Numbered from the stretch's first letter, positions 1-12,135 are shown. The stretch is 64,000 bases of DNA from Maylandia zebra (GCF_041146795.1 NC_135187.1:5715556-5779555), one strand, 5' to 3'. Made by a program: numbers and translations. Notes: a model not told the origin generated them from the sequence alone.

Positions 1-111
1 ATGCACATTCAAAATCACATTTTTTAAACAACATGCATACAACACTGTTTGGATTTTTCTTCCTGGGACTTCTTCAGTTTAAAAGTGAAGAAATCTCTGT
101 CCTCTGTTTTT

Positions 112-3100
112 CTATTTGGTCTCTGGATTCAGTTTCTCAGTCAGTTCAGAGATGCTGTTAGGAGCTGTAAGGCCCAAAACACACTGTTAGTCATCTGGAC
201 TGGATTTTATGTACAAAATAACAAGTACTGTGTGAACTGCATGTTTCTTCACAAACACATCATAAAAGGAAGGTAAGAAAGAAAAAAATAAACCCACTAA
301 TAAAAAGAAAGAAAAAAATTACATCATCAGTAATGAATGTACAAATGGTCCATCTAAACCCCGTTTATTCAGAAAGACCTCCACATTATTCCTAAACTCA
401 GGATGTATATCATGGGCCCTTAGCCAAGCTTACACCAATATCCACCTGGACACCACCCTTCAGCTTATTCTTCCTGGTTAGCCAAATGGCCAACTTGGCC
501 TGACCAAAAAGAAAATTAACCAAAACTGCAACTGGTCCAAGAATAAAAGTCTGAACAGAAGAATCCTCCCCAAGCGTATCACACAGAAACCTAAGAAGTT
601 CAAAAACACTCCTAAGTCTGGAACATTGCAGGAAAACATATAACACAGTTTCAGACAACCCACTGAAAAGGACAACCCTCCCCTTGGTGTGTTCTTAGCT
701 GGGCCAGGAAACAGTTTGTTGGCAGGGCAACATGGACTCTCCTCCACTGTAAATCTCCTGGTCTATTTGGAAGGGTCTTATAAAAGAGCCTCCACCTGAA
801 AGCTTGTGATAACTGTTAAAGCCTCCTTCCACTGATGCACTGCAGTGTCCCTTAAAGACTCAAAATTCCTCACCTTCACACAGCCATGAGCAAGGCTTCA
901 CTGTGCAGCTGACTAAACTGTTCCAGGTGTGGAGTACTCACTAACAGCAACTTCCCTTCCCCTTTCAGCTCTTCAGTGTTCATGGAAACAATCAGCTGAG
1001 GAAAAACAGCAGCCACAAGCCACAAGGAGGAGGACACCTTATTAACTATTAGGACCCTGCCTCTATAAGATATCTGACTGACAACTATTTCCACTCTGAT
1101 AGTTTCTTATGTATTGTCAGTACTAGCCCTTCCCAGTTCTTTTTAATTGCTTACAACTTTCCAAAGCTTAATTTTCAATTAAAGGTGGTGCATTAGAAAT
1201 TTCTACCCTAGTGACTGGCACTGACAGCAGTGACGTGATCATCTGCCAAAAAATGATTTGTGGTTTTTGCAACTTTTGTGAAACATGCGTCAAATATATT
1301 CCTCATAAATGCTATCAAATATAGATGGATGGACTTTTATATAACCTTAATTTATTCATGGAAAAATATCGTTTACATTATAAATGTCTTTTAATAGTGA
1401 TCTGGCTAAGAGGGCAGCAGAAATTGCAACAAATATAACAATAGTTCTACAAACAAATTTCTAGTGGCCAAAAATTCTATTTACCAATATAAGTAACAAC
1501 ATTACACATAAAAAAAACACATGGAAACATTGAAAATCAGTTTTTGGCAGATTAACCTTTTTTGGCACCATGAGAGCATTAATCCAGGGTGGTAATGACA
1601 ACTGCTTTATTCATACTCAAGGCAAACCCAAGGTTCTCACAGCCTACCTGCTTTCCTACTGCTGCCAACAACCTCTTCTACTGTAACTACACTTCAGAGA
1701 CCTTCATCTGCTCACGACTCCGCTGCTCTAACAGGCCATGATGCTGCCAGCATTCACAAATAAAACACGGTCAAAACTGATCTGATCATAAAACAAAAAC
1801 TGTATGTATAACAATGAAAAATGTAAAAGAGAAAAAGTAAAGAAAAGAAAAAAAGAGACTGAAAATGACAAAAATTGGCAGACCCTCCTCATCCATGTCA
1901 AGAGAGAAAGAAAGTAAGAAAATAAAATGTTATACTTACGAGACATAGGGATGTTTTCTGAAAAATATAATCCAGGTAACAAAGCTTTTACATTTTGAAA
2001 AACCATACTGAATGTGATACTGAGTCTTGTGCTGCTCTTATCGCTTCCCCCATGTTTTAACGTACTGCAGTATTAGATTCAGTTTTCCAGTCTTTATATG
2101 AATATCAGCTCACCTCTTTTACATCTCTTGTCTTTCTTCCTTTTGTAAACAACAAATCCAACTCCACCAACAAGGATGAGAAGAATAGGAACAACCACAG
2201 CAGCAGTGACGGGGATCATCACGGGCCTCTCTGCTCAGGAAAAAAAAGAGTAAAAGATAATCAGATCATAATGTATATACAGTGCATCCTCCCTGTTATC
2301 ACACTGATTATTAATGCAATGGTAGTGTGATCTATGTGGCAGTAGATGAATGATGTATTTATGTACAAATATGTATGTACAAATATATAGCATTTACTAC
2401 ATACTTCACAGCATATCTAAAAAATGTTAGACTGTTGATTTAACCTTTTATGGCTTATAGATTATTTTCTCTATGAAAACAAACCCAACCTTAATCAGTG
2501 CTAGCACAACTTACAAAAACTTTTGGCTCTAATAAAAACAATAATGAAAATTTGAAATAATGAAAGGGTTTTTTTTCCAATTATCAGGTCAAAGATTTGA
2601 AAAAGCCACTTCTTTTGCTAAGTAAATGTCAAGTTCAGATTAACCAATTTAACAATTGGTCAACATTATATGCAGCATTGTTGGCTGCACAGACTTGCTC
2701 TCTTTTTCCACTGACTTTTTGCTAGTATATATAATGATAATACAGTCAATAAACAGTCATTTTATTTCTGTTATTCTAAAAGCACAATCAGAGCACAGCA
2801 CTGTGTTTCTCACTTTTGTCAGTTCGATTTTCATTTTTGCCCCAGTTGGTCCGGATCACTGATTTGTTCAGTTTGGTGACGATGTTGTCCTCGACACCAG
2901 AGAACTGAAACACACAGCTGTAGCTCGTCCAGTCTTCACCTGGCACTGATGAAACATTCATGTTAACACTCAACTGGAACGTCCCATCATGGTTGTGGAA
3001 AATCTCTCCTTTCTTCACATGTTCATGGATCTCCACTCCATCTTTCCTCCAGAACATCATGATTTTATTAGGATAGAAACCTGTAGCGTGGCAGGTGACT

Positions 3101-5235
3101 GGGGAGGAGGGAGTCATCTGGAGGAGAGACACTGAGGGAGGAACTGCAAAGAAAGATATTTTTAAAAAATACTAATACATCTTTTTAAACTTTGTAAATG
3201 AGTCATGGCCACCATTTGATGCCAAATCCTTTTTCATTGTGATATCACAGAATTAACTGAGTTGCTAACAATGCTGCGTACTACAGTGACGAAAGAAGAA
3301 AGTCCTTCCCCAGTAGTTTACAAGTAATGTCTCTTTGCAGATGATGCTAAAAACTCCACCAACACCAAAAGTTCCACCAACTAGATATTTTTTAAGGTGT
3401 CAAAAAGTACACAAGTAAAAGTAAATGTAAAGGAATGTCAGTACAGCTATTTCTTAGTTGTTGTTTTTTTGTATTTGGTAACTAGTTACATGTGACAGTT
3501 TATCAGGTCATCTGTGCCTCTGGTCTGAGTTTGAGCTTGTAAACTTCTCCTTGATCTGTAGTCTGCTTATTTTTGCCTGTTTAACCAGCCTCTGGAGCTC
3601 AGAAAGTTTTTGAACTCTGTTGTGAATTCTCTGTTTGGACTTTAATGTACTTCAGTTCTACATCTAACTGAAGAGAACATGATAGAACATGAGCAGTGTG
3701 CCTGGGAGAACATGATGATATTGAACTAACCATTAGGATATAAAGTAGTGCAAATGCAACATACCTAAAAGTGTTGGTATGTTAATGCAGAACAATTCCT
3801 AACCAGAAATTACTCACTAGGAATGTTTGTCAATAGAATGTAAATTCAAATTTCACTCTACCTTTTCTATCCAAAAAACTCTTTGCATCATTAAAATACA
3901 TCTTCATCATGTCAGGGCACACTGTTGTGAGGAAGTTCTTCCAAACTCCATTACTGGCTGTTTTTCTATCCCACTCCTGTTTGGTGGTTTTAGCCAGAGG
4001 GTTTGAAGTGATCCATTTCTCTGTTTCTATGTCAAATCTAATGAAGTCTTCCCCATTATATCCATAAAGTTTAAAAGCAACAGTCTGTTTCGTCTCATCA
4101 TCCTGTTCACAGCCCATAATCTCCTGGATAATATGAACACCTGAAAGAGAGACAGAGACTGAAGTAAACTACAACTCATTCTAGCTTCTGTAGCATCTGT
4201 CACAGGTTTTAAAGAAATTGTCAAGGTTCAAAGTTCAAGGTTCAAGGTTCAGACTCCAAAGGGAATTTTTCTGATCTAATCTAGTATCTATCTCTCTATC
4301 TATTCGCTTCCGCTTATCCTGTTCAGGGTCGTGGGGGTGCTGGAGCCTATCCCAGCTGTCATAGGGCGAGAGGCAGGGTACACCCTGGACAGGTCGCCAG
4401 TCTGTCGCAGGGCCAACACATAGAGACAGACAACCATTCACACTCACATTCACTCGCACATTCAAACCTAGTGGCAATTTGGATTATCCAATTAACCTAT
4501 CCCCACATACTGTGTATGCTTCCGTTGTATATAGTGTATTATCTTACTTATTTTGTATTTGTTTGTATTTTATTTTTTATTTGTTTGTGTTTTTCTCCTG
4601 CTATCTGTACCTGAGCTGAGGTAACACACAGATTTACCCACCATGGGATCAATAAAGTCTTATCTTATTTTAAATAAACAAATAAAAGAATAACAAATAG
4701 GAAAAATGTTAGAAACATACCTCCAGTCTGGTTTGAGTACTGCTTGAAACTTCTAATTTCATCTGTGAGTAGCTGTTTATAATGTTTGCAGTTCTTAATC
4801 AGTGTTTCCCATTGACGTGGATCATCTTCCATAGACTCTCTTATCCAGTCTTGTCTGGGTTCTAGTGTTTTCATGTTGCTGTCATAGTAAGCTATTAAAA
4901 TTCCCCCAAGCTCTCCTGCTGCCACATAATCTGGGGTGTTTGGAACTCCAGAAGATAACATGAAAAAAATCTTCAAGGAGTGTTTGACTGTAGGACAGAC
5001 ACAGTTAATACAATTAAAACAACAGTCTGACATTACATGTGAGTACATGTGACTTTTCTATTTTGCTAAAGGGATACTTGGTAAAGTTATCAGAGTTTAG
5101 TTGTTGTAAACCATTATTTATTTTATTTAGAATAGTTTTGTTGAGTAAATTCAAAATTGTATTTCTTGAGATGATCATAATCTTACCTGTAGATCCAATG
5201 TGAAAAAGCAAAAGGAGCATTATTAGATTCTTCAT
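112..5235 (-). CDS. MHC class I heavy chain, locus 1 (complete, 7 exons)
   Basis: Minus-strand exons: leader 5187-5235, alpha1 4721-4987, alpha2 3862-4140, alpha3 2814-3143, transmembrane 2114-2230, tail 1940-1957, last tail exon 112-164 (stop TAG). All junctions have AG acceptors and GT donors in the same phase (1 nt/2 nt) and total 1113 nt, 370 aa. The leader MKNLIMLLLLFHIGSTG is hydrophobic and starts in context CACGATGA. Alpha1 ends with an NQT glycosylation sequon. Alpha2 keeps both disulfide cysteines (GCE and VCP). Alpha3 has the Ig-type pair (TCHATGFYP and SCVFQ). A Val/Leu-rich TM is followed by basic KRKKDKRCKR. By family knowledge the product sits at the cell surface with beta-2-microglobulin and presents ligands. 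By eye, anchor positions differ from classical molecules (Y7 is I, K146 is E, Y159 is F), so I infer a non-classical gene. The 3' UTR runs off the window. Confidence 0.88.
330..1110 (-). mobile_element. Degenerate L1/Tx1-type LINE ORF2 C-terminal remnant
   Basis: In the last intron of MHC locus 1, the minus strand reads in shifting frames like the C-terminal part of a fish Tx1/L1-type ORF2. One piece reads SYRGRVLIVNKVSSSLW (about 1080-1000). Further on it reads GQAKLAIWLTRKNKLKGG (about 505-450), a motif I recognise from the end of these ORF2 proteins. Stops and frame changes show it is dead. No 5' part, TSD or poly(A) tail was located, so boundaries are approximate. Confidence 0.6.
1111..1939. 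other. Intron of MHC locus 1, no further feature seen
   Basis: AT-rich intron sequence between the LINE remnant and the small tail exon at 1940-1957. No coding similarity, RNA gene or clear repeat was recognised. Confidence 0.5.
4299..4510 (+). repeat. Teleost dispersed repeat (GCTGGAGCCTATCCCAGC family)
   Basis: Contains the familiar fish-repeat strings CGCTTATCCTGTTCAGGGTC, GCTGGAGCCTATCCCAGC and AGGGTACACCCTGGACAGG, then ACAACCATTCACACTCACAT. It lies in intron 2 of MHC locus 1. Degenerate relatives occur at about 12620-12905 and, as a short piece, inside both palindrome arms (about 46200-46265 and its mirror). Confidence 0.7.
4556..4675 (+). repeat. LINE-like 3' tail (CATGGGATCAATAAAGT)
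   Basis: The segment ends with CCATGGGATCAATAAAGTCT and then TTATCTTATTTT. This is the usual 3' end of CR1/Rex1-like fish LINEs, in which the AATAAAGT stretch is followed by a short tandem tail. No coding portion remains. It lies in intron 2 of MHC locus 1. Confidence 0.45.
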
Positions 5236-5272
5236 CGTGGTTAGAGTTGAGTTAAAGTAAAGAAGTCAGAAA

Positions 5273-5320
5273 TGGTTTTACAGGTTTGTTCAGTCTGAAA
5301 ATATTTCCTGGTTTCTGTTA
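5273..5320 (-). promoter_or_regulatory. Proximal promoter block of MHC locus 1
   Basis: On the minus strand this reads GAAACCAGGAAATATTTTC followed by AGACTGAACAAACCTGTAAA, 38 to 85 nt before the start codon. The same block precedes loci 2 and 3, with a shorter version before locus 4, while surrounding DNA differs. GAAACCAGGAAA resembles an interferon-stimulated response element, which fits the known interferon control of class I genes. Function is inferred from conservation only. Confidence 0.55.
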
Positions 5321-5699
5321 CATGCTGAGTATTTGAGGCGTGTTCACCTTCCACTGACTGGTAAACAAATGTTTAATCCAACTATTCCAGAGGTTATTCT
5401 ATAAAGAGGCTTATGGTCAAAAAGACTAGATCAGTGTTTTTGTGAAAACTCATCGTTTTTCGTTTGGGCCATTCGCCTGGGCTTGTGTTTGTTAAAGGCC
5501 AAAAATAGGCTACGTTACATAGCACAGATCTTGACACATTAAGCACCTCAGTATACTATGAGAGCTATAATGCAAGTCTTTTTTGTTTGTTTGTTTGTCT
5601 TGGGTTTTCTTTTTCTTTTGACCTGTGCTGCTTCCTGGTTTAAATTCTGCAAATATTTAACACAGAGAGCTTAACACACTGGAATGTGATTCAGTTCCT

Positions 5700-6600
5700 A
5701 AGCTTAAAGACTTCAAAGACCAAGGAACTGGCTGTCCAGACCATGCCCACTGCCAGTTCAGAGAGAGGAAGAGGAGGTGGAGGTGGTCAACACATACAAG
5801 TATGTCAGGCTGTGGGTGGACAACAAACTGGACTGGTCATGCAATACGCAGCACCTGTATAAAAAAGGCCAAGGCAGACTGTACTTCCTCAGGAGGCTGA
5901 GGTCTTTTAACATCTGCAGGAAGCTCCTGAGGATGTTTTACCAGTCGGTGGTTGCTGGAGTACTTTTCTATGCTGTGGTGTGCTGGGGGAGCAGCACAGC
6001 AAAGAAGGACTCATCCAGGCTGGAAAAACTAATCAGGAAGGCTGGCTCTGTGGTCGGCATGAAGCTGGACACTCTGGTGACAGTGGCAGAGAAAAGGACA
6101 TTAAAGAAACTGTTGGACATTATGGACAATGCTGGGAATCCTCTGCACATCGTCATAAACAACCAGAGGAGTCTGTTCAGCGACAGGTTGCTTCTCCCAA
6201 AGTCAAGGACCAACAGACTTAAAACCTCCTTTGTCCCACACACCATCAAACTGTTTACCTCCTCACTGGAGGGGAGAGGGAGGGGGAAAAGGAGGACAAA
6301 GGAGGAGGGAACAACCAATTTGTAGTGCCCTTTTCCTCTTTGCCCTTTTTCTATATTCAAAGGTGCAATAGACTCAAAATAGTTGAAATGTGCAATTCCC
6401 TGGTAATTCCTATTATCCTATTTATCCCTATTATATACTCTGTATTTATATATGTCTCTGTATTTATATATGTGTATATATGATATATATCTATTTCTTC
6501 TTACATTCTTTTGCAACTTATGTAAGTGCTGTCTTACTGGAAACAGAATTTCCCAGAGGAACCCACCCAAGGGATTAATAAAGTTTTATCTAATCTCTAG
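5700..6600 (+). mobile_element. 3' fragment of a CR1/L2/Rex1-type LINE (reverse transcriptase C-terminus)
   Basis: An open frame at 5777-6325 encodes the C-terminal part of a non-LTR reverse transcriptase: YKYVRLWVDNKLDW, then GRLYFLRRLRSFNICRKLL, SVVAGVLFYAVVCWGSS and LIRKAGSVVGMKLD. These motifs are typical of fish CR1/Rex1/L2-group elements. The catalytic palm is missing (5'-truncated). A 3' UTR follows with AACAGAATTTCCC and GGGATTAATAAAGTTTTATC, ending in an ATCTAATC-type tail near 6600. It lies upstream of MHC locus 1 in opposite orientation and is an inactive copy. Confidence 0.8.
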
Positions 6601-7740
6601 TCTAATCTTTTAAAAACATTTAATTATTACACTGTATTCCTAAGGCCCCTTTGATTTCATCTTTATTTGAATATGTTTAAAAATCGTGTGTGATTTAATG
6701 CATTACATATACTATAAAGAAAAAAAAACATTTTTCTGCCAGCACTGAAGAGAGGCCACAACATTTGGCTACACAAGTTTCATTTTTTAGAACAAACATA
6801 CTTAAAAGTAGTTTTTAAAGTAGTTTCTAAAGTTCAAATAGTGTGAAAGTGAAGTTTAAATGTTCTGTCATTGTTCTGCCGTAGTGTGCTGTGCGGAGTG
6901 GTGTGTGGCGAGCCTGTGCACTGATAATACACCGTTGTTTTCATTCAGGAAATAAAGTGGCAATGATCGATCAGACACTCCTTGTCTTTTTAAAAAACAC
7001 AACACAACGCAGAGTCGAGGAGTCTGTTTGGGCCGAACTGTTGCAGCGGGATGAAGCAGAAACCGGTTACACAAGGAATTTGTTGTATGTAAGTAATTGT
7101 CCCTCTTTATTAACAAGCTGAGCCACCAATAGGATCCCATTTTGGACCCAAGTTTCTCCTCCCGGTGGGACAACAATAATTAGACAACAATGCAAACAGA
7201 ATTTGTAAATGTGAATAATTAATAACACCTTCAGAAAGACACAAGAATGTTCATTAGACTGCCTAGACTAGCATAACAATGCTGGCCACCACACAGAAGG
7301 AAATGTCCAGTGCACCGTAAGGCTCAGAATCACTAGTTAAATTGGCTGCTGTGTTGCTTAAGCTGGAAGAGCAAAGAGTGATTGTGATTAACTTCACAAG
7401 GTGTCACTGATAGGCTTCCCAACAATAGTACTTGTTATTTCGTTATACAATACTGACTAATTGAACTAATTGAAATACATCCATCCATTCTTTTCCACTT
7501 ATCCTTGTAACAACCACCCCTGTCTTGTTGTTTTCATGCTAATCTCTTCTTTATCTTTCCTGCTTGTTTGGTTTCACGGGTCATAAGTTTGACACCCCTG
7601 GTATAAACTGTGAACCTGAAATTTAAACTGGATTCATTTTAAGAATACTAATAACATTGATAGCTTGCATTTTTGGAATAAAAAAACAGTTATAACTTTA
7701 TATATACAAGCACTGAATTTGTTTCTTCTTGTCTATTAGA
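6601..7740. other. Intergenic, no gene recognised
   Basis: No convincing coding or RNA feature. The stretch 6850-7130 is less AT-rich than its surroundings and could be an old element remnant, but I could not assign it. A short CCATCCATTC/CACTTATCC string at about 7480-7505 is the edge of a common fish repeat. Confidence 0.4.
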
Positions 7741-7751
7741 ATCTCCATTAG

Positions 7752-8297
7752 TTATTCAGTAGTAACAGCTGCAATTCTTGGATTCCAAACCAAAACTTTG
7801 GTGAGAATGTTCTTCTTGAAATCAGAGACCTGAAACACACACTCGTGAGGGTCCTGTGTTTGTATGTGTGGATCTTGTTTCAGTTTCTCCAACAGTTCAG
7901 CAGTGTTGCCAGGCACTGTTATTTCCAAAGAAGAAAAATCACTGGTATTCTTTATAAAATACATAAACTGTATATCAGAGTAAAACAAGTTGTACTTACA
8001 AGGTGAACTTGAGTTTCTGCCTGAAATAAAAAGAAAATAAATCATTTCAGGCATTTGTTCTACATTACAATCAAAGTTTCTGTCATATATATTCAAAAAT
8101 AAAAGTGTCTAATATAATAAGAAATAATATAACTGAACCATGCACTGCTGGTCCTGGTTCATTGATAAACTCGGCTCCTTTGATTCTCTGACCTTTCCTC
8201 TTTTTGTAAACAGCAAATCCAACAACAGCAAAAAGGATGAGAACAACTGGAACAACCACTGCAGCAATGATGGAGATCATCCTGTCAGAGGGATTCT
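7752..8297 (-). pseudogene. Orphan 3' half of an MHC class I gene (TM and tail exons only)
   Basis: Three minus-strand exons with proper splice signals and phases: TM 8193-8297 (begins NPSDRMISIIAAVVV, then a Leu/Val-rich segment and YKKRK), small tail exon 8000-8020 (RNSSSP) and last exon 7752-7915 ending in TAA. The last exon starts PGNTAELLEKLK, matching the tail of locus 1 (PNSISELTEKLN), but runs much longer, to 53 codons. No leader, alpha1, alpha2 or alpha3 exon lies immediately upstream; the next alpha3 is 12 kb away in locus 2. It is most likely the relic of a lost locus. Alternatively it is the displaced 3' end of locus 2, since phases are compatible, with the intron swollen by transposons. 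Confidence 0.72.
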
Positions 8298-8563
8298 CTG
8301 CTCAGTAAAAACAGACAAACAAAATCAAATCTGCAGATGAAGCAGGTTAGAATAAACATATTTACGAGTAATATTAAAATAAAGTAATATTTAAAATATC
8401 CTGGAAGAGTAGTTGTAAAACAGCTAACTGATCATTTGTTCTGTTTTGAGTGTTTTGAATCTATCTGATAGTTTTCAGTTTGTTTAGTTAAAGGAAGAGT
8501 AATTTGTCACGTATTTGATACAAATCTCTTAAACTGACAGCTTATCTTCCTAAAAAACTAGTT

Positions 8564-8962
8564 CATAGATTAAATACTTCTCAGCCAGATTACTGTCATT
8601 CATTATTATCAATTTCCCCTAAATATTTCCTAAAAACCTTAAAAATGCTACAGTGAGAATATTGACAGAGATGAGAAAGAGAAACAATATTTCTCTCATA
8701 ACATACTCTTTATAGTATTTACAAGTAGAATGGGAGACAGAGCCTTCAGCTTTCCAGCCCCTCTTCTGTGGAACCAGCTCCCAGTTTGGATTCAGGAGAC
8801 AGACACTATCTCTACTTTTTGATAAAGCTTATAGTCAAGGCTAGATCAGGTACCTCCTTTAGTTAGGCTGCTATAGGTTCAGATTGTTCCCGGACGTCAT
8901 GTGATACACTGTGATGCACTGAGTATTTCCTCTTTACTCTTAATTCCCCACGTGTTTATAAA
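8564..8962 (+). mobile_element. Degenerate L2-type LINE fragment
   Basis: Plus-strand translation in shifting frames gives pieces such as QPDYCHSLLSISPKYFLKTL and, later, FCGTSSQF/LLWNQLPVWIQETDTIS. These correspond to the C-terminal end of L2-like reverse transcriptases (LDYCN...LLSGLP and APxLWNxLP). Several frameshifts and deletions show it is dead. It abuts the L1-like fragment on its right. Confidence 0.5.
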
Positions 8963-10114
8963 TCACTGTAACATGTCATCAGATCGTTCTTGAACAGCAC
9001 ATATAGTTGTTTTTTCTTTATTTATTTTTAGCTGGTTTGCTAGAAATTGACCGGATTTATTACCATGTTCATAATTTTGTAGGCGTAGTCTTTGTACTAA
9101 GACTTTTGTTTTTTTATCAATTATCTCATTTAATTCTAGTTTTGTTTTGCGTATTTTGTTCAATGTTTCCTGATCTTGGTGGGACGCGTAGGCTTCTTCT
9201 AATGATTTGATGTTTTTTTCTAATTCCTGAATATTTTTGTTTTGTTTTTTCTTTTTATGTGATGAGATAGAAATTATTTTACCTCTCATCACAGCTTTCC
9301 CTGCTTCCCATAGAACAGAAGCTGATGTTTCGGGAGTGTCATTATAGTCTAAATATGAAGTCCACTCTTTTTTAAAATATTTAATAAAGTCTTCATCTTT
9401 AAGTAGTGATATATTAAATCTCCAGTTTTTTCTTGGCGTAGTATTATTCTTGTGCATTAGTGTTAAAGATACAGGACCATGATCGCTGACAGCTATAGGA
9501 TGAATCTCAGTGTCTGAAATGTCGTTCAGCAGTGAGCTGCTGACCAAAAAATAATCCAGACGAGAGTAGGAGTGATGGACATGTGAGAAAAAAGTATATT
9601 CCTTACTGGTGGGGTGAAGGGAGCGCCATGCATCGCAAAGACCAAAGTCGCTCATATACTGTTTGATTATATTTGTGGACTGCCAATTACGCTGAGTTCC
9701 TGCTGTATTGAGCCTATCCATGTCTTCATTTAGTCCAAGGTTGAGGTCACCTCCAAGAACAAGTGTGCCATCTAAGTGTTCAGAGAGTGCACTGAAAAAA
9801 CCGTGAAAGAATGAGGGATCATCAACATTTGGACCATATACACTTGCAATACATAGCTTTTTATCAAGTATAGAGTAGGCTTGGCTTAATTGTGTGTATC
9901 CTATACGACTGTGTGCGCTGTCTGACTGATGTAAATGTGCTGCCGTTGAGCGCATGGTGCATATGTGTCGAAATAAAGGATGTTGTTTGTGGATGAGTGT
10001 CGAAGCAGGTGATCGAGGCAGTGAAAGAAATAAAGAAAGAAACCAAGGACAGGGGTGAGCAGCATAAAAACAAGAGGGGGAAAAGAGAGAAAAAAACGAG
10101 AAGAAAAAAAACAA
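8963..10114 (-). mobile_element. L1-type LINE ORF2 fragment (AP endonuclease domain)
   Basis: A 383-codon open frame. Residues of roughly 90-220 form an apurinic-like endonuclease: VYGPNVDDPSFF, then GGDLNLGLNEDMDR, SRLDYFLVSSSLL and AVSDHGPVSLTLM, the conserved catalytic blocks of L1-type EN. A Lys-rich linker with coiled-coil character follows. The reverse transcriptase is absent because the frame ends where other repeat DNA begins. The first 80 codons are low-complexity hydrophobic sequence and probably not real coding. Together with the ORF1 fragment just upstream this is one broken L1 copy. Confidence 0.8.
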
Positions 10115-10277
10115 AACGTAAACATTCCAATTAAATCACTGACGGAGAGTGACGGTGTTAATTCTGCTATGAAATCACACTTTAAGATGCGATTTGATAT
10201 CGGTAAGTTAAACAGATGTTAATGCAAGTTAGTGTGAGTGGATAGGGAAAGGGTGTAGCCGATTCTTATCTGGTGTG

Positions 10278-10590
10278 AGGTTAATACAGCCACGGAGTGA
10301 TGTTGGGGTCGCGGTGGAGCTGTCCGTCCACGTACAGCCGGTCCACAGTGATGACAGCGCGGGAGCCCTTCTGGATGAAGCCGTGTCGGATTGGGAAGAG
10401 GACCCTGCGTCGTTCCAAGATCTCTTTGGGGAACTGGTCGTTCACGCTGAAGTCCGTTCCTTTTAATTTCCGGCTTTTCACATGTTGCTTTTGTTTGAAG
10501 TGGCCGAATTTAGCCACGATAGGACGTGGGCCGTAGCCCGAATGGGGCCGAGGCGATGCACCCTATCGAAAACGATGTTCTTCACCTTCA
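10278..10590 (-). mobile_element. L1-type LINE ORF1p C-terminal domain fragment
   Basis: Minus-strand translation includes VAKFGHFKQKQHVKSR, then FSVNDQFPKEILERRRVLFP and SRAVITVDRLYVDGQL before a stop at about 10281. This matches the RNA-binding C-terminal domain of L1 ORF1 proteins (transposase_22 family), whose hallmark is the NxQFPxEIxERR stretch. It lies directly 5' of the ORF2 endonuclease fragment in the same orientation, as expected for one element. Confidence 0.75.
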
Positions 10591-10599
10591 CACATGTCA

Positions 10600-11680
10600 A
10601 GCTCTCCTAAGTACCACTATGAAAGCATGAAACTCATAAATCTTACAACACAAAATTATTATTATTAAATTAGTAAAATTAGTATCTGCAATAAAGATTT
10701 TTTCATACATTGAATACATTCTACCACAGGCAAAGTTGCCTCCATTTTTATAGTTTTTATTAATATTTTGTAATAATCTATTCTGTTTTGGGAGTGTTTT
10801 TTATGTATCTGTATTATATTATACATACACATTAAAAGTGAATCTCTGTCCAAAAAATGCACTCAGTTTACTTTTTACTCACTATGAGCTTTATTCATTA
10901 TTCTCCCCCAGTAATTAAGGTTAGGATGTGTATTTTTTCTATTCCAATCCATTCTTCTTTTGCAGCATTTAAATAACCTTTATCAAATTTGATGGTTTTG
11001 TTACAGACTTTTCAAAAAAGTGTTTTGCTTTTCTTTCACAAATGTCGGGATTAAATTGTGTTAAAATGCACAAAACAGTGATGTCATGTTTTGTGGTGAG
11101 GACCCAGGCACAGAGAGACTTGATGAATTTAAGAATCTTATGATTTAATGAAAAAAAGAAGTCTAAATATCCAAAGTCAAGGGGAGTCACGTGAGCAGAC
11201 CGTGTCTTGCAACCCATGAGGAAGTTTAAAAAAGGGATAAAACACTCAAGCAGGTCAAGCAAGTTTTTATGTTTGGTTGAGATCACTATTACTGACGAGC
11301 AGCCCAAATGAAAAAACTGAAATACATAAAAAAAAAACAACAAAAAAAAGAAAGATGTTTAGTTTGTGTGTATGTTTTTTTTTCTTAATTATATTTATCT
11401 CCTTTTAAGTGATTTATATCTTTGTTATAAACAAAGTTGAAAAAGAGCTTTGGATTCAGCCTAAAATACATAAAGCACAATTATAATTAAAAAGCCCTAC
11501 TTCTTTTTTAAATTTTACTGTGTAAGCTCAATGATGAAACAGGCTGATGCTTTGGCACATCCAACTGTATTGCACTCTTCATTTTAAAGACAATAAAACA
11601 AGCGAGTCTTAATATTGTTTAAGCAGCATATGTGAATTCAGAATCAGGCGAAGTTCAGAATCCACTTAAAAATCACGTTT
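10600..11680. other. Intergenic AT-rich DNA, nothing recognised
   Basis: No coding or RNA feature could be supported. A somewhat less AT-rich patch at about 11080-11290 may be part of an old repeat. Confidence 0.35.
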
Positions 11681-11689
11681 TTAACATAT

Positions 11690-12135
11690 AAGGCTCCACA
11701 TGGACAGACCAAGCTTAAATATCAACGCTTTGGTGAACTTATCATTGAAGCTTTGCCTTTCAGGTCCTCTAACTAGAGTCTCATAACTATCATTCATTTT
11801 AATTTTCAAACCAAAGGTGTGTCTGAGCCTCCCTCTGCCTATCAGGTCTATGTTTGTTTTAAACAATGGCTGACTGCTTATAGGTTAGTGTTCCCTCAGT
11901 CTTTTTTCCTTTCTTTTGGGCCATAGTTTACAACTGTTTACAGACTGTTTACATTACAGGTGTAGATGTTGGAATGAATGCCTGATTATGTGTCTGTTTA
12001 TGTCTCTAGGTCTATGTTTGCACATGTATAGTTTTAATGTGTTCAAACTGTGAAACACTTTGTAACTCTGTGCTTTGAAAAATGCTATACAAATAAAGTT
12101 ATTATTATTATCATTAATTATAATAATAATAATGA
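11690..12135 (+). repeat. LINE-like 3' end with (TTA)n tail
   Basis: Ends with GTGAAACACTTTGTAACTC, GAAAAATGCTATACAAATAA and AGTTATTATTATTATC, the typical 3' terminus of L2-like fish LINEs or SINEs mobilised by them. A TTA/ATAATA microsatellite follows (12098-12165). No coding part is convincing. Confidence 0.5.
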
